This document shows, in pieces, positions 8,755-17,232 of a stretch of DNA of 64,000 bases. The stretch is taken from NCBI RefSeq assembly GCF_035916875.1, contig NZ_JAXUHN010000076.1, forward strand, positions 1 through 64,000. The letters run 5' to 3'. The translations under genes were made by a program, and so were the position numbers. The number at the start of each line of letters is the position of its first letter. Position 1 is the stretch's first letter. Source of the DNA: Methylomicrobium sp035916875. GTDB lineage: Bacteria > Pseudomonadota > Gammaproteobacteria > Methylococcales > Methylomonadaceae. The notes beneath the pieces are model-generated. The model ran no database searches, was not told the DNA's origin, and saw only the letters and a program-made list of their open reading frames with translations.

Positions 8755-8916
8755 ATGGCAATCACAAAAATCGACGAGTATGAAGTTATGTATTCTGCAA
8801 ATACATTCGCGCCGCGTATTTGGCTGAAGAGTGCCGGCAAGTTTATCGGACAGCTAATATTCAAGCCCAGCCCTTGGCGGCAAACCCGGCTCCGCGCCAG
8901 GTTTTGTGGCGCGTGA
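8755..8916 (+). CDS. Possible 53-residue protein, apparently cut short by a frameshift
   Basis: ATG at 8755 preceded by AAGGAAG. The frame starts MAITKIDEY, continues VMYSANTFAPRIWL and GKFIGQLIFKP, a compact beta-strand pattern that resembles a family of small conserved hypothetical proteins I cannot name. After LIFKP the frame becomes Arg-rich and stops. Shifting one base there gives a more natural continuation (PLAANPAPRQV), so the gene may be frameshifted. It lies between the two copies of the palindromic block and points away from the luxR-type gene. Confidence 0.35.
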   Translation: MAITKIDEYEVMYSANTFAPRIWLKSAGKFIGQLIFKPSPWRQTRLRARFCGA

Positions 8917-8945
8917 TGGTGCTTGGCGTCTTGGCGCGATTGCTT

Positions 8946-8992
8946 TTATTTTGACCCATTTGGGTCATGACTTTAATACAAGGATTCAGTAT
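8946..8992. promoter_or_regulatory. Operator-like palindrome block, copy B
   Basis: Second copy of the 47-bp block. Its core TGACCCATTTGGGTCA (8952-8967) is a perfect palindrome. It lies upstream of the small gene at 9220 and the protease at 9470. Confidence 0.45.
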
Positions 8993-9219
8993 GCTTCCTT
9001 ATGTATTGCCGGAACTCGAGGAGATTTAATTGAGCTCGAAACTTGCGCAAAAAGACGATACCAAGTCAAAATCTGCATTATCACAAACCATTTTGTGTTG
9101 CGGATGATTTCCGATCAAAACTTTTTAACGATGCTGTTTTTCAAAATCTGAGCGCATGAGTTTCGAGACGGAATAGCGAATAATCCTTTGTCTGTCTCCT
9201 ACCGCCAATGAGGTGAAAG

Positions 9220-9444
9220 GTGAAAATTCAATCAGTGTTACAAAAGCACGAAGATAAAATCATGCAGATCCCTAACGTCGTCGGAATAGGAATAGGTAAA
9301 AAAGGAGATGCTGAAGTTATCAAGGTTTTCGTGACCCATAAAGTCCCGGAATCGGCATTGAAAGCGAATCAAATTATCCCGAAAGGGCTTGAGGGGTATG
9401 AAACCGATGTCGAAGAAATCGGTCTCGTTACATCCCAAATCTGA
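9220..9444 (+). CDS. Free-standing copy of the neighbouring protease's N-terminal domain
   Basis: 74 residues starting at a GTG with GAGG 6 bases upstream. It reads NVVGIGIGKKGD, VIKVFVTHKVPES, ANQIIPKGLEGYETDV, EIG and aligns along its length with residues 39-94 of the protease encoded 25 bp downstream (NVIGLAEGI, LLVLVTHKQEK, ANMVPAKLGEMQTDV, AVG). No signal peptide. Because the same fold precedes the catalytic domain in the protease, this small protein could be a trans-acting partner, pro-domain or inhibitor; that is inference. Likely co-transcribed with 9470. Confidence 0.65.
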   Translation: MKIQSVLQKHEDKIMQIPNVVGIGIGKKGDAEVIKVFVTHKVPESALKANQIIPKGLEGYETDVEEIGLVTSQI

Positions 9445-9469
9445 TAACAACCCGAGAAAGGAGAATATC

Positions 9470-10522
9470 ATGGCTACGGTAAAACAATTCGAAACCAGGT
9501 TGGTGCTATCGGAAAAAGCGAGGGAGGAAACCTGTAAGGCGCATAGCGCTGTCGTTGAAAGTTTCCTGGAAAAACCTCCTGCCAATGTCATCGGTTTGGC
9601 TGAGGGAATTAAATGGAAGAATGGACAGCCCACAGGCGAGCCGGCTTTGCTGGTGCTGGTCACCCACAAGCAGGAGAAGGACCAGATTGCTCCAGCAAAT
9701 ATGGTGCCGGCAAAGCTCGGCGAGATGCAGACCGATGTTCTTGCCGTAGGACATGTATTTGCCGGTGGCTGCGAATCGTCCGGCGCGGGCATCCAGACCC
9801 TCGGCAAACGTATCCGTCCGGCGCAGGGCGGATACAGCGTGGGGCATAAAGATATCACGGCAGGAACAATCGCGACTTGCGTTTACGACATATTGCCCGG
9901 TGGCTCCACTAATCCGCCCAGCCACGGTGTCGGCATTCCGCCGAAATTCTATATCCTCAGCAATAACCATGTTCTTGCCAACAGCAATGCAGGCTCGATT
10001 GGCGATGCCGTTCTTCAGCCGGGCCCCTACGATGGCGGCGTCGATCCCGCAGATCGCATTGCCACCCTGAGCCGCTATGTTCCGATCACCTTTAATCCGC
10101 CCTCGCCGCTGGCAAGCCAAAATAATCTTGTGGATTGCGCCATTGCCGAAGGCCAGTTCCACGATCTGAACCGGGAAATTTATTGGAGCGGTTATGTGCG
10201 GGGTTGGCGCCGTAAGGCAAGCGTCACTGTCGGAACCGTGGTGAAAAAGACCGGGCGTACCACCAACTTTACAAGCGGAAGAATCACGGCCGTTAACGCG
10301 ACGATCGATGTCGGCTACGGTGGAGGCAGATTGGCGCGCTTTAAAGACCAAATCGTCACCACTAATATGTCCGCGGGAGGCGATTCGGGTTCACTGGTTA
10401 TGACGTTAGATAACGTTGCAGTGGGTCTGTTATTTGCCGGCTCTTCTACTTCTATGATTGCAAACCAAATTGAAAATGTACGCTCGCTACTTCGGGTAGA
10501 GGTTGCCGAGCTAATTCTCTAA
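9470..10522 (+). CDS. Trypsin-like serine protease (Nal1-like) with N-terminal accessory domain
   Basis: 350 residues from the ATG at 9470 (AAGGAG 8 bases upstream), preferred over the in-frame start at 9389, which would overlap the previous gene. Residues 38-95 are the small domain shared with the 9220 product. The rest is a chymotrypsin-fold domain with a clear triad: His167 in ILSNNHVLA, Asp222 in LVDCAIAE and Ser306 in SAGGDSGSLV. There is no signal peptide, so the enzyme may be cytosolic or exported by another route. Similar proteins are usually annotated as Nal1-like or trypsin-like peptidases. The pair lies downstream of the perfect palindrome at 8952. Confidence 0.8.
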   Translation: MATVKQFETRLVLSEKAREETCKAHSAVVESFLEKPPANVIGLAEGIKWKNGQPTGEPALLVLVTHKQEKDQIAPANMVPAKLGEMQTDVLAVGHVFAGGCESSGAGIQTLGKRIRPAQGGYSVGHKDITAGTIATCVYDILPGGSTNPPSHGVGIPPKFYILSNNHVLANSNAGSIGDAVLQPGPYDGGVDPADRIATLSRYVPITFNPPSPLASQNNLVDCAIAEGQFHDLNREIYWSGYVRGWRRKASVTVGTVVKKTGRTTNFTSGRITAVNATIDVGYGGGRLARFKDQIVTTNMSAGGDSGSLVMTLDNVAVGLLFAGSSTSMIANQIENVRSLLRVEVAELIL

Positions 10523-10706
10523 AGCGAAGCTTTCAATCAGTCGTTACACCATAACGATTGCCGATTCACTGACGCTCAGGCTTAGCGCCTGCTGGCAGCC
10601 GAAAGAAGGAAAGGGGCAGGTCTTGCATTAATACGCGCGCCCTGTCGAACCATGTTTCCAATTGAGGTGAATTTAGTTCTTTTCAAACACAATGAAGGAT
10701 ACAGAA

Positions 10707-11378
10707 ATGAAGACGATTCGACTATTTCTACTCGCAACCCTGGTTTTGGCTTCCAACCTTGCTACAGCCGACTGGACCACGCAAGACGAACAGGCCTGCG
10801 ATGATAATACCGCCGGCCAGTTCAAATACTATGTGTTGAGTTTGTCGTGGTCACCGGAGTTCTGCCGTTCTCATCCCGGCGAGAAGAACGAACCACAATG
10901 CAAACAGCATCGCGAATTCATCGTACACGGCTTGTGGCCAGAATGCGGAAGCGGCGGGCCACAAAGCTGTAAAAACGGCGGCCAAGCCGATGAGATCGAT
11001 AAACAGAAAATCTACGCGTTCATGCCATCGGATTTTCTGATCCAGCATGAGTGGGACAAGCATGGCACATGCAGTGGTCTTGCCCGGAGCGCCTATTTCG
11101 ACTTGGCCGGAGATATTTTCGGCAAGCTGAAATTTCCGCACCTTTCCGGTGCGCCTAAGGCTGACAAGATCGAAGCACTGTTCATAGAGAACAACCCGGG
11201 GCTCGACGCTGATGAAATCTATTTATCCTGCACCGAGAGCGGACCGAAACGCAGCAGCAAAACGCTGGACGAAGTGCGGATTTGCGTAGACAAGAACACG
11301 CACGAGTTCACCCGTTGCGAAGATTCCAAGGATACTTGCCGGAACCTCAAAAAAGTCACTATTTCGCCGGCGAAATAA
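10707..11378 (+). CDS. Secreted ribonuclease T2
   Basis: 223 residues. The ATG at 10707 is preferred over 10692 because AAGGA lies 7 bases before it. Residues 1-21 are a signal peptide cut after ATA. Both T2 signatures are present: FIVHGLWPE with His74 (CAS I) and HEWDKHGTC with His114, Glu115 and His119 (CAS II), so acid-base catalysis should be intact. Ten or so cysteines in the mature part suggest disulfide stabilisation in the periplasm or outside the cell. The enzyme would cleave RNA to 2',3'-cyclic ends, probably for nutrient scavenging. Single gene. Confidence 0.92.
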   Translation: MKTIRLFLLATLVLASNLATADWTTQDEQACDDNTAGQFKYYVLSLSWSPEFCRSHPGEKNEPQCKQHREFIVHGLWPECGSGGPQSCKNGGQADEIDKQKIYAFMPSDFLIQHEWDKHGTCSGLARSAYFDLAGDIFGKLKFPHLSGAPKADKIEALFIENNPGLDADEIYLSCTESGPKRSSKTLDEVRICVDKNTHEFTRCEDSKDTCRNLKKVTISPAK

Positions 11379-11498
11379 GAGTCGAACAGGGTTCCTCTGT
11401 TCAGGCGTCTCCCGTGGGGAGTCAATGAGGTCAACCAATTAAATCAATAGGTCTGCCCTATTTTCGAAGATGTACGGAATCATATAACTGTTAGGTGG

Positions 11499-11603
11499 AT
11501 GAATCGGTTCAGTCGGATTCTGGTCCGCTGGGAAAAACGGGCCGAGTCTTATCTGGCTATGCTCCGCCTAGCCTGCGGCATCATCACCTGGCGAGCTACG
11601 GGC
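11499..11603 (+). pseudogene. Remnant of an IS5-family transposase C-terminus
   Basis: About 35 codons read RFSRILVRWEKRAESYLAML then ACGIITWRATG, the characteristic tail of IS5/IS1031-group DDE transposases. Nothing of the catalytic core remains upstream, and the frame then runs on into unrelated sequence to 11747. No terminal inverted repeat pair was identified. It lies between the RNase gene and the CHAT operon, marking this as a former insertion site. Confidence 0.6.
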
Positions 11604-11727
11604 GCTGGGATAGGCTCTAAGTGGATGGATCAGCAATTGGTGAGCCCAAATGGGCTTGGACGGCTATGCCGGGTAGGTTGGTGCTATTCGTACCCAATCC
11701 ATCGAACTGAGTTCATGAAGGAAGCAG

Positions 11728-11765
11728 AGGTCTTGAAAATCACATAACCGTGATTTTCAAGACCT
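11728..11765. other. Perfect 16-bp inverted repeat (hairpin)
   Basis: Arms AGGTCTTGAAAATCAC (11728-11743) and its exact complement (11750-11765) around a 6-base loop, ATAACC. It lies 50 bp beyond the stop of the minus-strand CHAT gene. There is no adjacent U-tract on either strand, so it is a possible terminator, an insertion trace, or an attachment-like site. Confidence 0.6.
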
Positions 11766-11814
11766 GAAATACTCCGTGAGTTTGTGCTTTTTCTTCTAAC
11801 GATTTAGCTGCTTT

Positions 11815-13821
11815 TTACTTCTCTTCCATCGAGTTATTACCCAATGCCTGTAATGCCGCCTGAGGAATTTCGTTCCACTGATCTCGTGGCCAATGCCTAA
11901 TGTAGCGCCTGAATTGTCTTCGTGTCGAAAAGATTGGAAACGCATCGGGGCCCATCAGCGCGCGCATCTCTTTACAATATCGTGTTATTTCCTCTTTGGC
12001 TTGTTTCTGGCTGTATCCTGCTCCGCCGTAAGCAATCCCGAGCAATGCCAGTTCGGCGAGCGTTGCCAACGACCACGCCCTGCTTTCTCCGGTTGATTGG
12101 CGCATCTGCCACTCCGTAATTTGCCGGGCGGCGCCCCACCACAATCCGTAATTTTTTGATAACGCTTTAAATGCCGGTTCGTCGGCTAAAGCCGGCGTCG
12201 CTGTAATCGAAAGATATTGGGTTATAACCCAATAGTTGTGTGGCTCGGTTTCCAGAGCTTCACGATAGAACTCACGAGACGCTTCATAGGCTTTCTTGCT
12301 CTCCTCCCTGTTTTTATTTTTACTGGAGTCGTCGGATTGACTATCGGCAAACAGGGAGTATGCGATACCGATACGTTTTTCGCTGGCGGCGCTCATGCCG
12401 AGACGCTCGGATTTGATCTTGGAAGAGACGACGGCTTCCGGTTCTTCGCGCCATGCTTTTAGATCGGCCCGAATCGATTTGCACAGCGATTGGACTTCAC
12501 CGCCGCAAGCGATCGGGGCTAGAGCAGTCGTTTCGATATCCTCATTGGCACCGACAAGTTCGTCGATGCGATCGAATTTGATTTCAAATTTTGCGCGTAT
12601 CTGTTTGTCCCGGAATGCATCGACTTGTTGTTCAAAGTCGGCTGGAACGGTTGCGTAGGCGACAATACTGGCCCAGTCGTGGGTACCGAATGATTCGGTT
12701 CGCAAGCGCTGGCGCAGTTCATAGATGACCCAGCGCGGATCGGCGCCATTCAACAGGCGATGGTAAAGCACTTCGGCGGCAATGGCCGAAGCGCGCATCC
12801 ACAGAGGAAATTGAGACGCAATGACCCAGGGAATTCCTGCCGCATGCAGTTCATGGGCAATGCTGCCGCCGGGTGTCAGCACCGATTCGATATTGCCTGA
12901 ATCGCAGGTAGCCAGCGTTACCATCGTTGGGCAAAATTTCATCTTTCCCGAAGCGTCGCGCGCCGTTAAGGCAATAGCAAGACGTTCGCCGTCAACGATG
13001 TCTTTGCTGCCATCGAGTTCATTACATAATGCGACACCATAGCGTTTATCGCCGGAATTTTCCAAGGGAGCGCCATGCGCCAAAATGTGAACGTGCGTGT
13101 ATTCGGTCGAAGCACAGGCCTCGCGAATTTGTTTCAAGCTGGCGTTCGGCAGAACGGTCAGTATTTTTTTCACGTCCTGGACGCGTTCTTTGCTCTGGCC
13201 TGGATTTCTAACTTTGACCCAGGGCTCAATGGCCATTCGCAGCGCATTCAAGTGTGCCTGGGCCGGTACATTTAGCCCCTCCGGTTCGGCGAACGCAAAA
13301 AGGATGCGCACTGGGCGGTCCCATTTGATGGGCAAAGGAGAGCCTCGGCGAACTTCACGGGTGATGGTGATGGGCATACGCGTTTGCAAAAAGAGCGGAG
13401 AGCCGGAACCCGGAAAACCATCCATGCCGACGGCAAGCTCGAACGGAATCAGGCCCAATTCAAAGGCCGATAGGGAAAGGGATAAGTGCACAAGCTTGCC
13501 GGCTTCCCCAAAGACGCTGCCCAACTCCGATAGTAGTGCCGGAACCTGGCTGAAGACCCTCCCGATCGCTTCGCCCATATCGCGGACTTCGGCCTGGCGC
13601 TGTTCGTCCTGCGCCGGGTTTTTATCGGAGTCGTAGCGTAATCTGCGCAGACGCATCAGTAATTGACGGTGTTCAAAAGGCATCTGGACCGTCACCGGCC
13701 CATCCTCGCCGCATAAGGCTATGTAAGGCGTAAGCGGCGATAGCAATTGGTTGTGCGGCGGTCCTGGCCTTAGAAATTCAAGTTTGACTTTCTGGATTGC
13801 CTTGCTGGGGTTAGCATTCAT
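11815..13821 (-). CDS. CHAT-domain protease with TPR-like C-terminus
   Basis: 668 residues, cytosolic. Residues about 165-400 form a CHAT (caspase HetF associated with TPRs) domain with the caspase-like dyad: His249 in HVHILAHG and Cys306 in VTLATCDSGN, followed by the conserved PWVIASQFPL strand and a helix with RLLNGADPRW. Residues 1-160 are the pre-domain seen in many CHAT proteins (beta strands, then HLSLSLSAFELGLIPFEL). From about 490 the sequence is helical with TPR-like pieces such as SREFYREALETEPHNYW. Bacterial CHAT proteins cleave partner proteins, often as the executor of a defence or signalling pathway. The start lies 4 bp after the phosphoesterase stop, so the two are translationally linked. 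Substrate unknown. Confidence 0.85.
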   Translation of the reverse strand: MNANPSKAIQKVKLEFLRPGPPHNQLLSPLTPYIALCGEDGPVTVQMPFEHRQLLMRLRRLRYDSDKNPAQDEQRQAEVRDMGEAIGRVFSQVPALLSELGSVFGEAGKLVHLSLSLSAFELGLIPFELAVGMDGFPGSGSPLFLQTRMPITITREVRRGSPLPIKWDRPVRILFAFAEPEGLNVPAQAHLNALRMAIEPWVKVRNPGQSKERVQDVKKILTVLPNASLKQIREACASTEYTHVHILAHGAPLENSGDKRYGVALCNELDGSKDIVDGERLAIALTARDASGKMKFCPTMVTLATCDSGNIESVLTPGGSIAHELHAAGIPWVIASQFPLWMRASAIAAEVLYHRLLNGADPRWVIYELRQRLRTESFGTHDWASIVAYATVPADFEQQVDAFRDKQIRAKFEIKFDRIDELVGANEDIETTALAPIACGGEVQSLCKSIRADLKAWREEPEAVVSSKIKSERLGMSAASEKRIGIAYSLFADSQSDDSSKNKNREESKKAYEASREFYREALETEPHNYWVITQYLSITATPALADEPAFKALSKNYGLWWGAARQITEWQMRQSTGESRAWSLATLAELALLGIAYGGAGYSQKQAKEEITRYCKEMRALMGPDAFPIFSTRRQFRRYIRHWPRDQWNEIPQAALQALGNNSMEEK

Positions 13822-13825
13822 AACA

Positions 13826-15319
13826 CTACTCCGGGAATTTTTTTATTTCAAAGGGTTCTCCAGAACCGTCTCCGACCACGTGGGTTAGCCGGCCTACCAC
13901 TTTGCCGCCTTCTTCCTTGATTGAAACGGCGCTGGTCTGATCCATGACGAACGGTTTGCCCTTAAATTCGGCATTATCGATGGTTTCCATTTTGCCATTG
14001 ATGAGCACATCGTAAATCGGCTTAAACGACGCCGTATCTTTAAGCATATCCTGGGTAAACTGCAACAGGCGAATCCAGGTGCCGCAGTTAAAATAGTAAC
14101 GTCCGGCGCCTATTTGTACGGCGCGTTCAAGATGGGTGTGTCCGGTGATGATGAAGTCGATGGAGGGCCCGACGGCGGCGGTGACCTGCTTAAAGGTGTC
14201 ATCTTGGTCGTTAATATCGAAGGTTTTATCCTTCGCCAGCCAATCCAGCATTGCGCGTCGGAGCGCTTCGTCCTTGCCGACGCCGGTAATCCAGCCGGTC
14301 AAGCGGTCCCAAATTAATTGCGGCGTCCCTAAGGTGCTGTCCGCCTCAGCGGCAAATGCCTCTTTACTGTTAAAGTGTTCTTCCGCATTCAGTAACATAT
14401 CGTCGGCGCTGCGTCCGCCAGTTACATCGACGCCTAGCACGCCGTCTTTAAGATTCGTTCCCAATAAACGCTCGACGTTAAACGGTACGGCAACATTCTG
14501 TTCCGGAGGCTGAAAACCTTCTGCCGACAGGCGTTGATCAGCCTGTTTCTGGCCTTGCACCTTTTCGCCGACAATCGATAGCAGATGGCCTATTTTTTTC
14601 ACTTGCGAAGGATCCAGCACCAACAAAGCGCCGATTGCGGCTGAAGTTTCCGGTTTCAGAAGATCGATCCAGGCAAATTTGCGCTTCACATCGTTCATGA
14701 CTTCCTTGACCATGCGCGTCCCGGCATTCGGAAACCATTCGCTGGGTTCGAGCGAGCGGCCTGCATTTAATCGTCGTCCGACCTTCGCCAGATCTTCGTA
14801 ACGGTTGTAATTCCAGGCATCCACCTCGTTGCCGTGGGTACAATAAACGCACGAGTTGCCGACGAAACAAGTAAAGCCTGCTCCGGTCGTGGAAAATTCG
14901 ATACGCGCACGGGCCTTCAGATCGTTCCCTGCCAAGCGCAAAACCATCAATCGCTGGACAGTCGGAAACGAAATCTCGATATCGTGATTACCGATTACAA
15001 TGACCAGCGCGCGGCCTTCCAATTTGACAAAATCCGCGAGCGATTTCCAAATGGTAGAAAACGACGGGTCGTCCATGATGCGTTGCACCGTGGCAACGGC
15101 CTCATCGACGGCGACGTAGCCGTGAATGTCTTCGGCGAGCGTGTCGAAAACATCGCCGTTCAAAACCAGCGCTATACGACCGTCCGGTCTTTGGCGGCTG
15201 ACCCAGTCGATGAAGTTGGCAAGACGCTGGGTCTCCCGCAGAATCTGAAAACCCGGCTTGCCACCCATATGAATATCCGAAATGACATGAACTTCGTCGA
15301 ATTCGGGAAAATTGCTCAT
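13826..15319 (-). CDS. Calcineurin-like metallophosphoesterase paired with CHAT protease
   Basis: 497 residues. All core metallophosphoesterase motifs are present: D15-x-H17 in ISDIHMGG, GD at 55-56 in LNGDVFD, GNHD at 110-113, a distal His in THGNEVDAW (His162) and GHTH at 393-396. Between the fourth and last motifs lies an unusually long insert of about 220 residues with no recognised domain. A dinuclear metal centre hydrolysing phosphodiesters or phosphomonoesters is expected; the substrate could be a nucleotide signal, nucleic acid or phosphoprotein. AGGGGGAG lies just before the ATG. First gene of a two-gene operon with the CHAT protease, next to an IS remnant. Confidence 0.85.
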   Translation of the reverse strand: MSNFPEFDEVHVISDIHMGGKPGFQILRETQRLANFIDWVSRQRPDGRIALVLNGDVFDTLAEDIHGYVAVDEAVATVQRIMDDPSFSTIWKSLADFVKLEGRALVIVIGNHDIEISFPTVQRLMVLRLAGNDLKARARIEFSTTGAGFTCFVGNSCVYCTHGNEVDAWNYNRYEDLAKVGRRLNAGRSLEPSEWFPNAGTRMVKEVMNDVKRKFAWIDLLKPETSAAIGALLVLDPSQVKKIGHLLSIVGEKVQGQKQADQRLSAEGFQPPEQNVAVPFNVERLLGTNLKDGVLGVDVTGGRSADDMLLNAEEHFNSKEAFAAEADSTLGTPQLIWDRLTGWITGVGKDEALRRAMLDWLAKDKTFDINDQDDTFKQVTAAVGPSIDFIITGHTHLERAVQIGAGRYYFNCGTWIRLLQFTQDMLKDTASFKPIYDVLINGKMETIDNAEFKGKPFVMDQTSAVSIKEEGGKVVGRLTHVVGDGSGEPFEIKKFPE

Positions 15320-15593
15320 AGACTCCCCCTTATATAAAAACAGGCCGATGTTAAACGCCGCAAAGGCACTGATAATTGTTTTTTGGAAATTATAATCCCG
15401 GATGTCGGAATTTTAGAAAATGGGGTAGGATTTCGGGATATCCAGCGAATTTACCGAGCTTCAAATGAACCAAAACAGCCTACCTACCAAAAGAGCGAGC
15501 GCCTGCTCCAGCATAGAAGCCGACAATTCAAAAGCGGCATAACGGCAGGAACGGCAGGCAGATCGGGTGGATAAAGCTGACGTTCACGGATAT

Positions 15594-15620
15594 GCCGACA
15601 TTGCTCAACTGAATGTCGGC
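15594..15620. terminator. Hairpin downstream of ybiT
   Basis: Perfect 9-bp arms GCCGACATT and AATGTCGGC around a 9-base loop, 20 bp past the ybiT stop on the minus strand. No U-tract, so intrinsic termination is uncertain. The surrounding 15320-15639 gap holds no gene that I can see. Confidence 0.35.
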
Positions 15621-15639
15621 TCCCATTCAACTCAGGATA

Positions 15640-17232
15640 CTACGCCAGATTTTGGCTGGCTAGATAGTCTTCATAATTGCCATTGAAATCGACGATGCCA
15701 GCCGGCGTTAATTCTATGATCCTGGTCGCCAGCGATGATACGAACTCCCGATCATGGCTGACGAATATCAGGGTGCCGGGATAGTTTTCCAGTGCCGTAT
15801 TCAGCGATTCGATGGATTCCATGTCAAGGTGGTTGGTCGGCTCGTCCAGCACCATGATGTTATTTTTTTGCAAAATCAATTTACCGAACAGCATGCGCCC
15901 CTGTTCGCCTCCGGAAAGCACTTTGACCGGTTTATTGATCTCGTCCTGCGAGAACAATAAGCGGCCCAGGGTGGCGCGTATCGTTTGATCGTCGTCGGTT
16001 TCCTTGCGCCATTGGCCCATCCATTCGATGAGGGATATGTTTTCGGCAAAGTCTTCGGCATGATCCTGGGCATAGTAGCCCACTTCCGAGTTTTCCGACC
16101 ATTTGACGATGCCGGCCTCCGGCCTTAAATCGCCGACCAATGTGCGCAATAGGGTCGATTTACCGATACCGTTCGGGCCGATCACTGCAACCCGCTCGCC
16201 TACCGCGACCATCAGATTCAAGTCTTTGAACAGCGGTTTCTCGCTAAAACCTTTGCTCAAACCTTCGACTTCCAGCGCTAAACGATGCAATTTTTTGGTT
16301 TGATCGAAGCGGATAAACGGATTGACCCGGCTTGAAGGCTTGACTTCGTCGAGCTTGATTTTTTCGAGCTGTCTGGCGCGCGATGTCGCTTGCTTGGCTT
16401 TGGATGCATTCGCCGAAAAGCGGCTGACGAAGGTTTGCAGTTCGGCAATCTGCGCTTTTTTCTTGGCGTTGCCCGCCAGCAATTGTTCGCGGGCTTGCGT
16501 TGAAGCGGTCATGTAATCGTCGTAGTTGCCCGGATAAACGCGCAATTCGCCATAATCCATATCCGCCATGTGGGTGCAGACGCTGTTCAAAAAATGCCGG
16601 TCATGCGAGATGATGATCATCGTGCTGTTGCGTTCGTTGAGCACGCTTTCCAGCCAGCGAATGGTATTGATGTCAAGGTTGTTGGTCGGTTCGTCCAGCA
16701 ACATGATATCGGGATTGGCAAACAGCGCCTGCGCCAATAATACTCGTAATTTCCAGCCTGGAGCGACGGCGCTCATCAGGCCGTAATGCTGTTCCCTCGG
16801 TATTTCCAGGCCCAACAGCAATTCGCCGGCGCGGGCTTCGGCGGTGTAGCCGTCCATTTCGGCAAACTCGATCTCCAGGTCGGCGACCTGCAAGCCGTCC
16901 ATTTCGGTCATTTCCGGCAGCGCGTAGATGCGGTCGCGTTCCTTTTTGATTTGCCAGAGTTCCTTATGCCCCATGATGACAGTGTCGATGACGCTGAATT
17001 CTTCATAGGCGAATTGGTCCTGGCGTAAAATGCCCAGCCTTTCATCGGGGCCGATACTGACGTTTCCGGCCGATGGCTCAAGGTCGCCGCTCAATATTTT
17101 CATAAAAGTGGATTTGCCGCAGCCGTTGGCGCCTATCAGGCCGTAACGGTTGCCGTCGCCGAATTTGACGGAGACGTTTTCAAACAGGGGCTTGGCCCCG
17201 AATTGCATGGTGATGTTTGCGGTGGATATCAA
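15640..17232 (-). CDS. ybiT: ABC-F family ATPase, YbiT type
   Basis: 530 residues from the TTG at 17232, exactly the length of E. coli YbiT and with the same N-terminus (STANITMQFGAKPLFENVSV). The frame stays open to a TTG at 17271, which would add 13 residues absent from the family. Two ABC cassettes: Walker A GANGCGKST and GPNGIGKST, Walker B LLDEPTNNLD and VLDEPTNHLD. The first signature is degenerate (MSAVAPGWKLR), as is normal for YbiT, and the second is LSGGEQGRM. The linker contains the coiled P-site tRNA-interaction region. ABC-F proteins act on the ribosome E site rather than in transport. Single gene. Confidence 0.92.
   Translation of the reverse strand: MISTANITMQFGAKPLFENVSVKFGDGNRYGLIGANGCGKSTFMKILSGDLEPSAGNVSIGPDERLGILRQDQFAYEEFSVIDTVIMGHKELWQIKKERDRIYALPEMTEMDGLQVADLEIEFAEMDGYTAEARAGELLLGLEIPREQHYGLMSAVAPGWKLRVLLAQALFANPDIMLLDEPTNNLDINTIRWLESVLNERNSTMIIISHDRHFLNSVCTHMADMDYGELRVYPGNYDDYMTASTQAREQLLAGNAKKKAQIAELQTFVSRFSANASKAKQATSRARQLEKIKLDEVKPSSRVNPFIRFDQTKKLHRLALEVEGLSKGFSEKPLFKDLNLMVAVGERVAVIGPNGIGKSTLLRTLVGDLRPEAGIVKWSENSEVGYYAQDHAEDFAENISLIEWMGQWRKETDDDQTIRATLGRLLFSQDEINKPVKVLSGGEQGRMLFGKLILQKNNIMVLDEPTNHLDMESIESLNTALENYPGTLIFVSHDREFVSSLATRIIELTPAGIVDFNGNYEDYLASQNLA

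Noticed and set aside
11640..11700. Imperfect palindromes resembling a CRISPR or REP unit near the IS5 remnant
   Set aside because: Only one copy and no regularly spaced repeat; not a CRISPR.
14834..15337. 167-residue antisense frame in the phosphoesterase
   Set aside because: The opposite strand has all five metallophosphoesterase motifs; this is a shadow.
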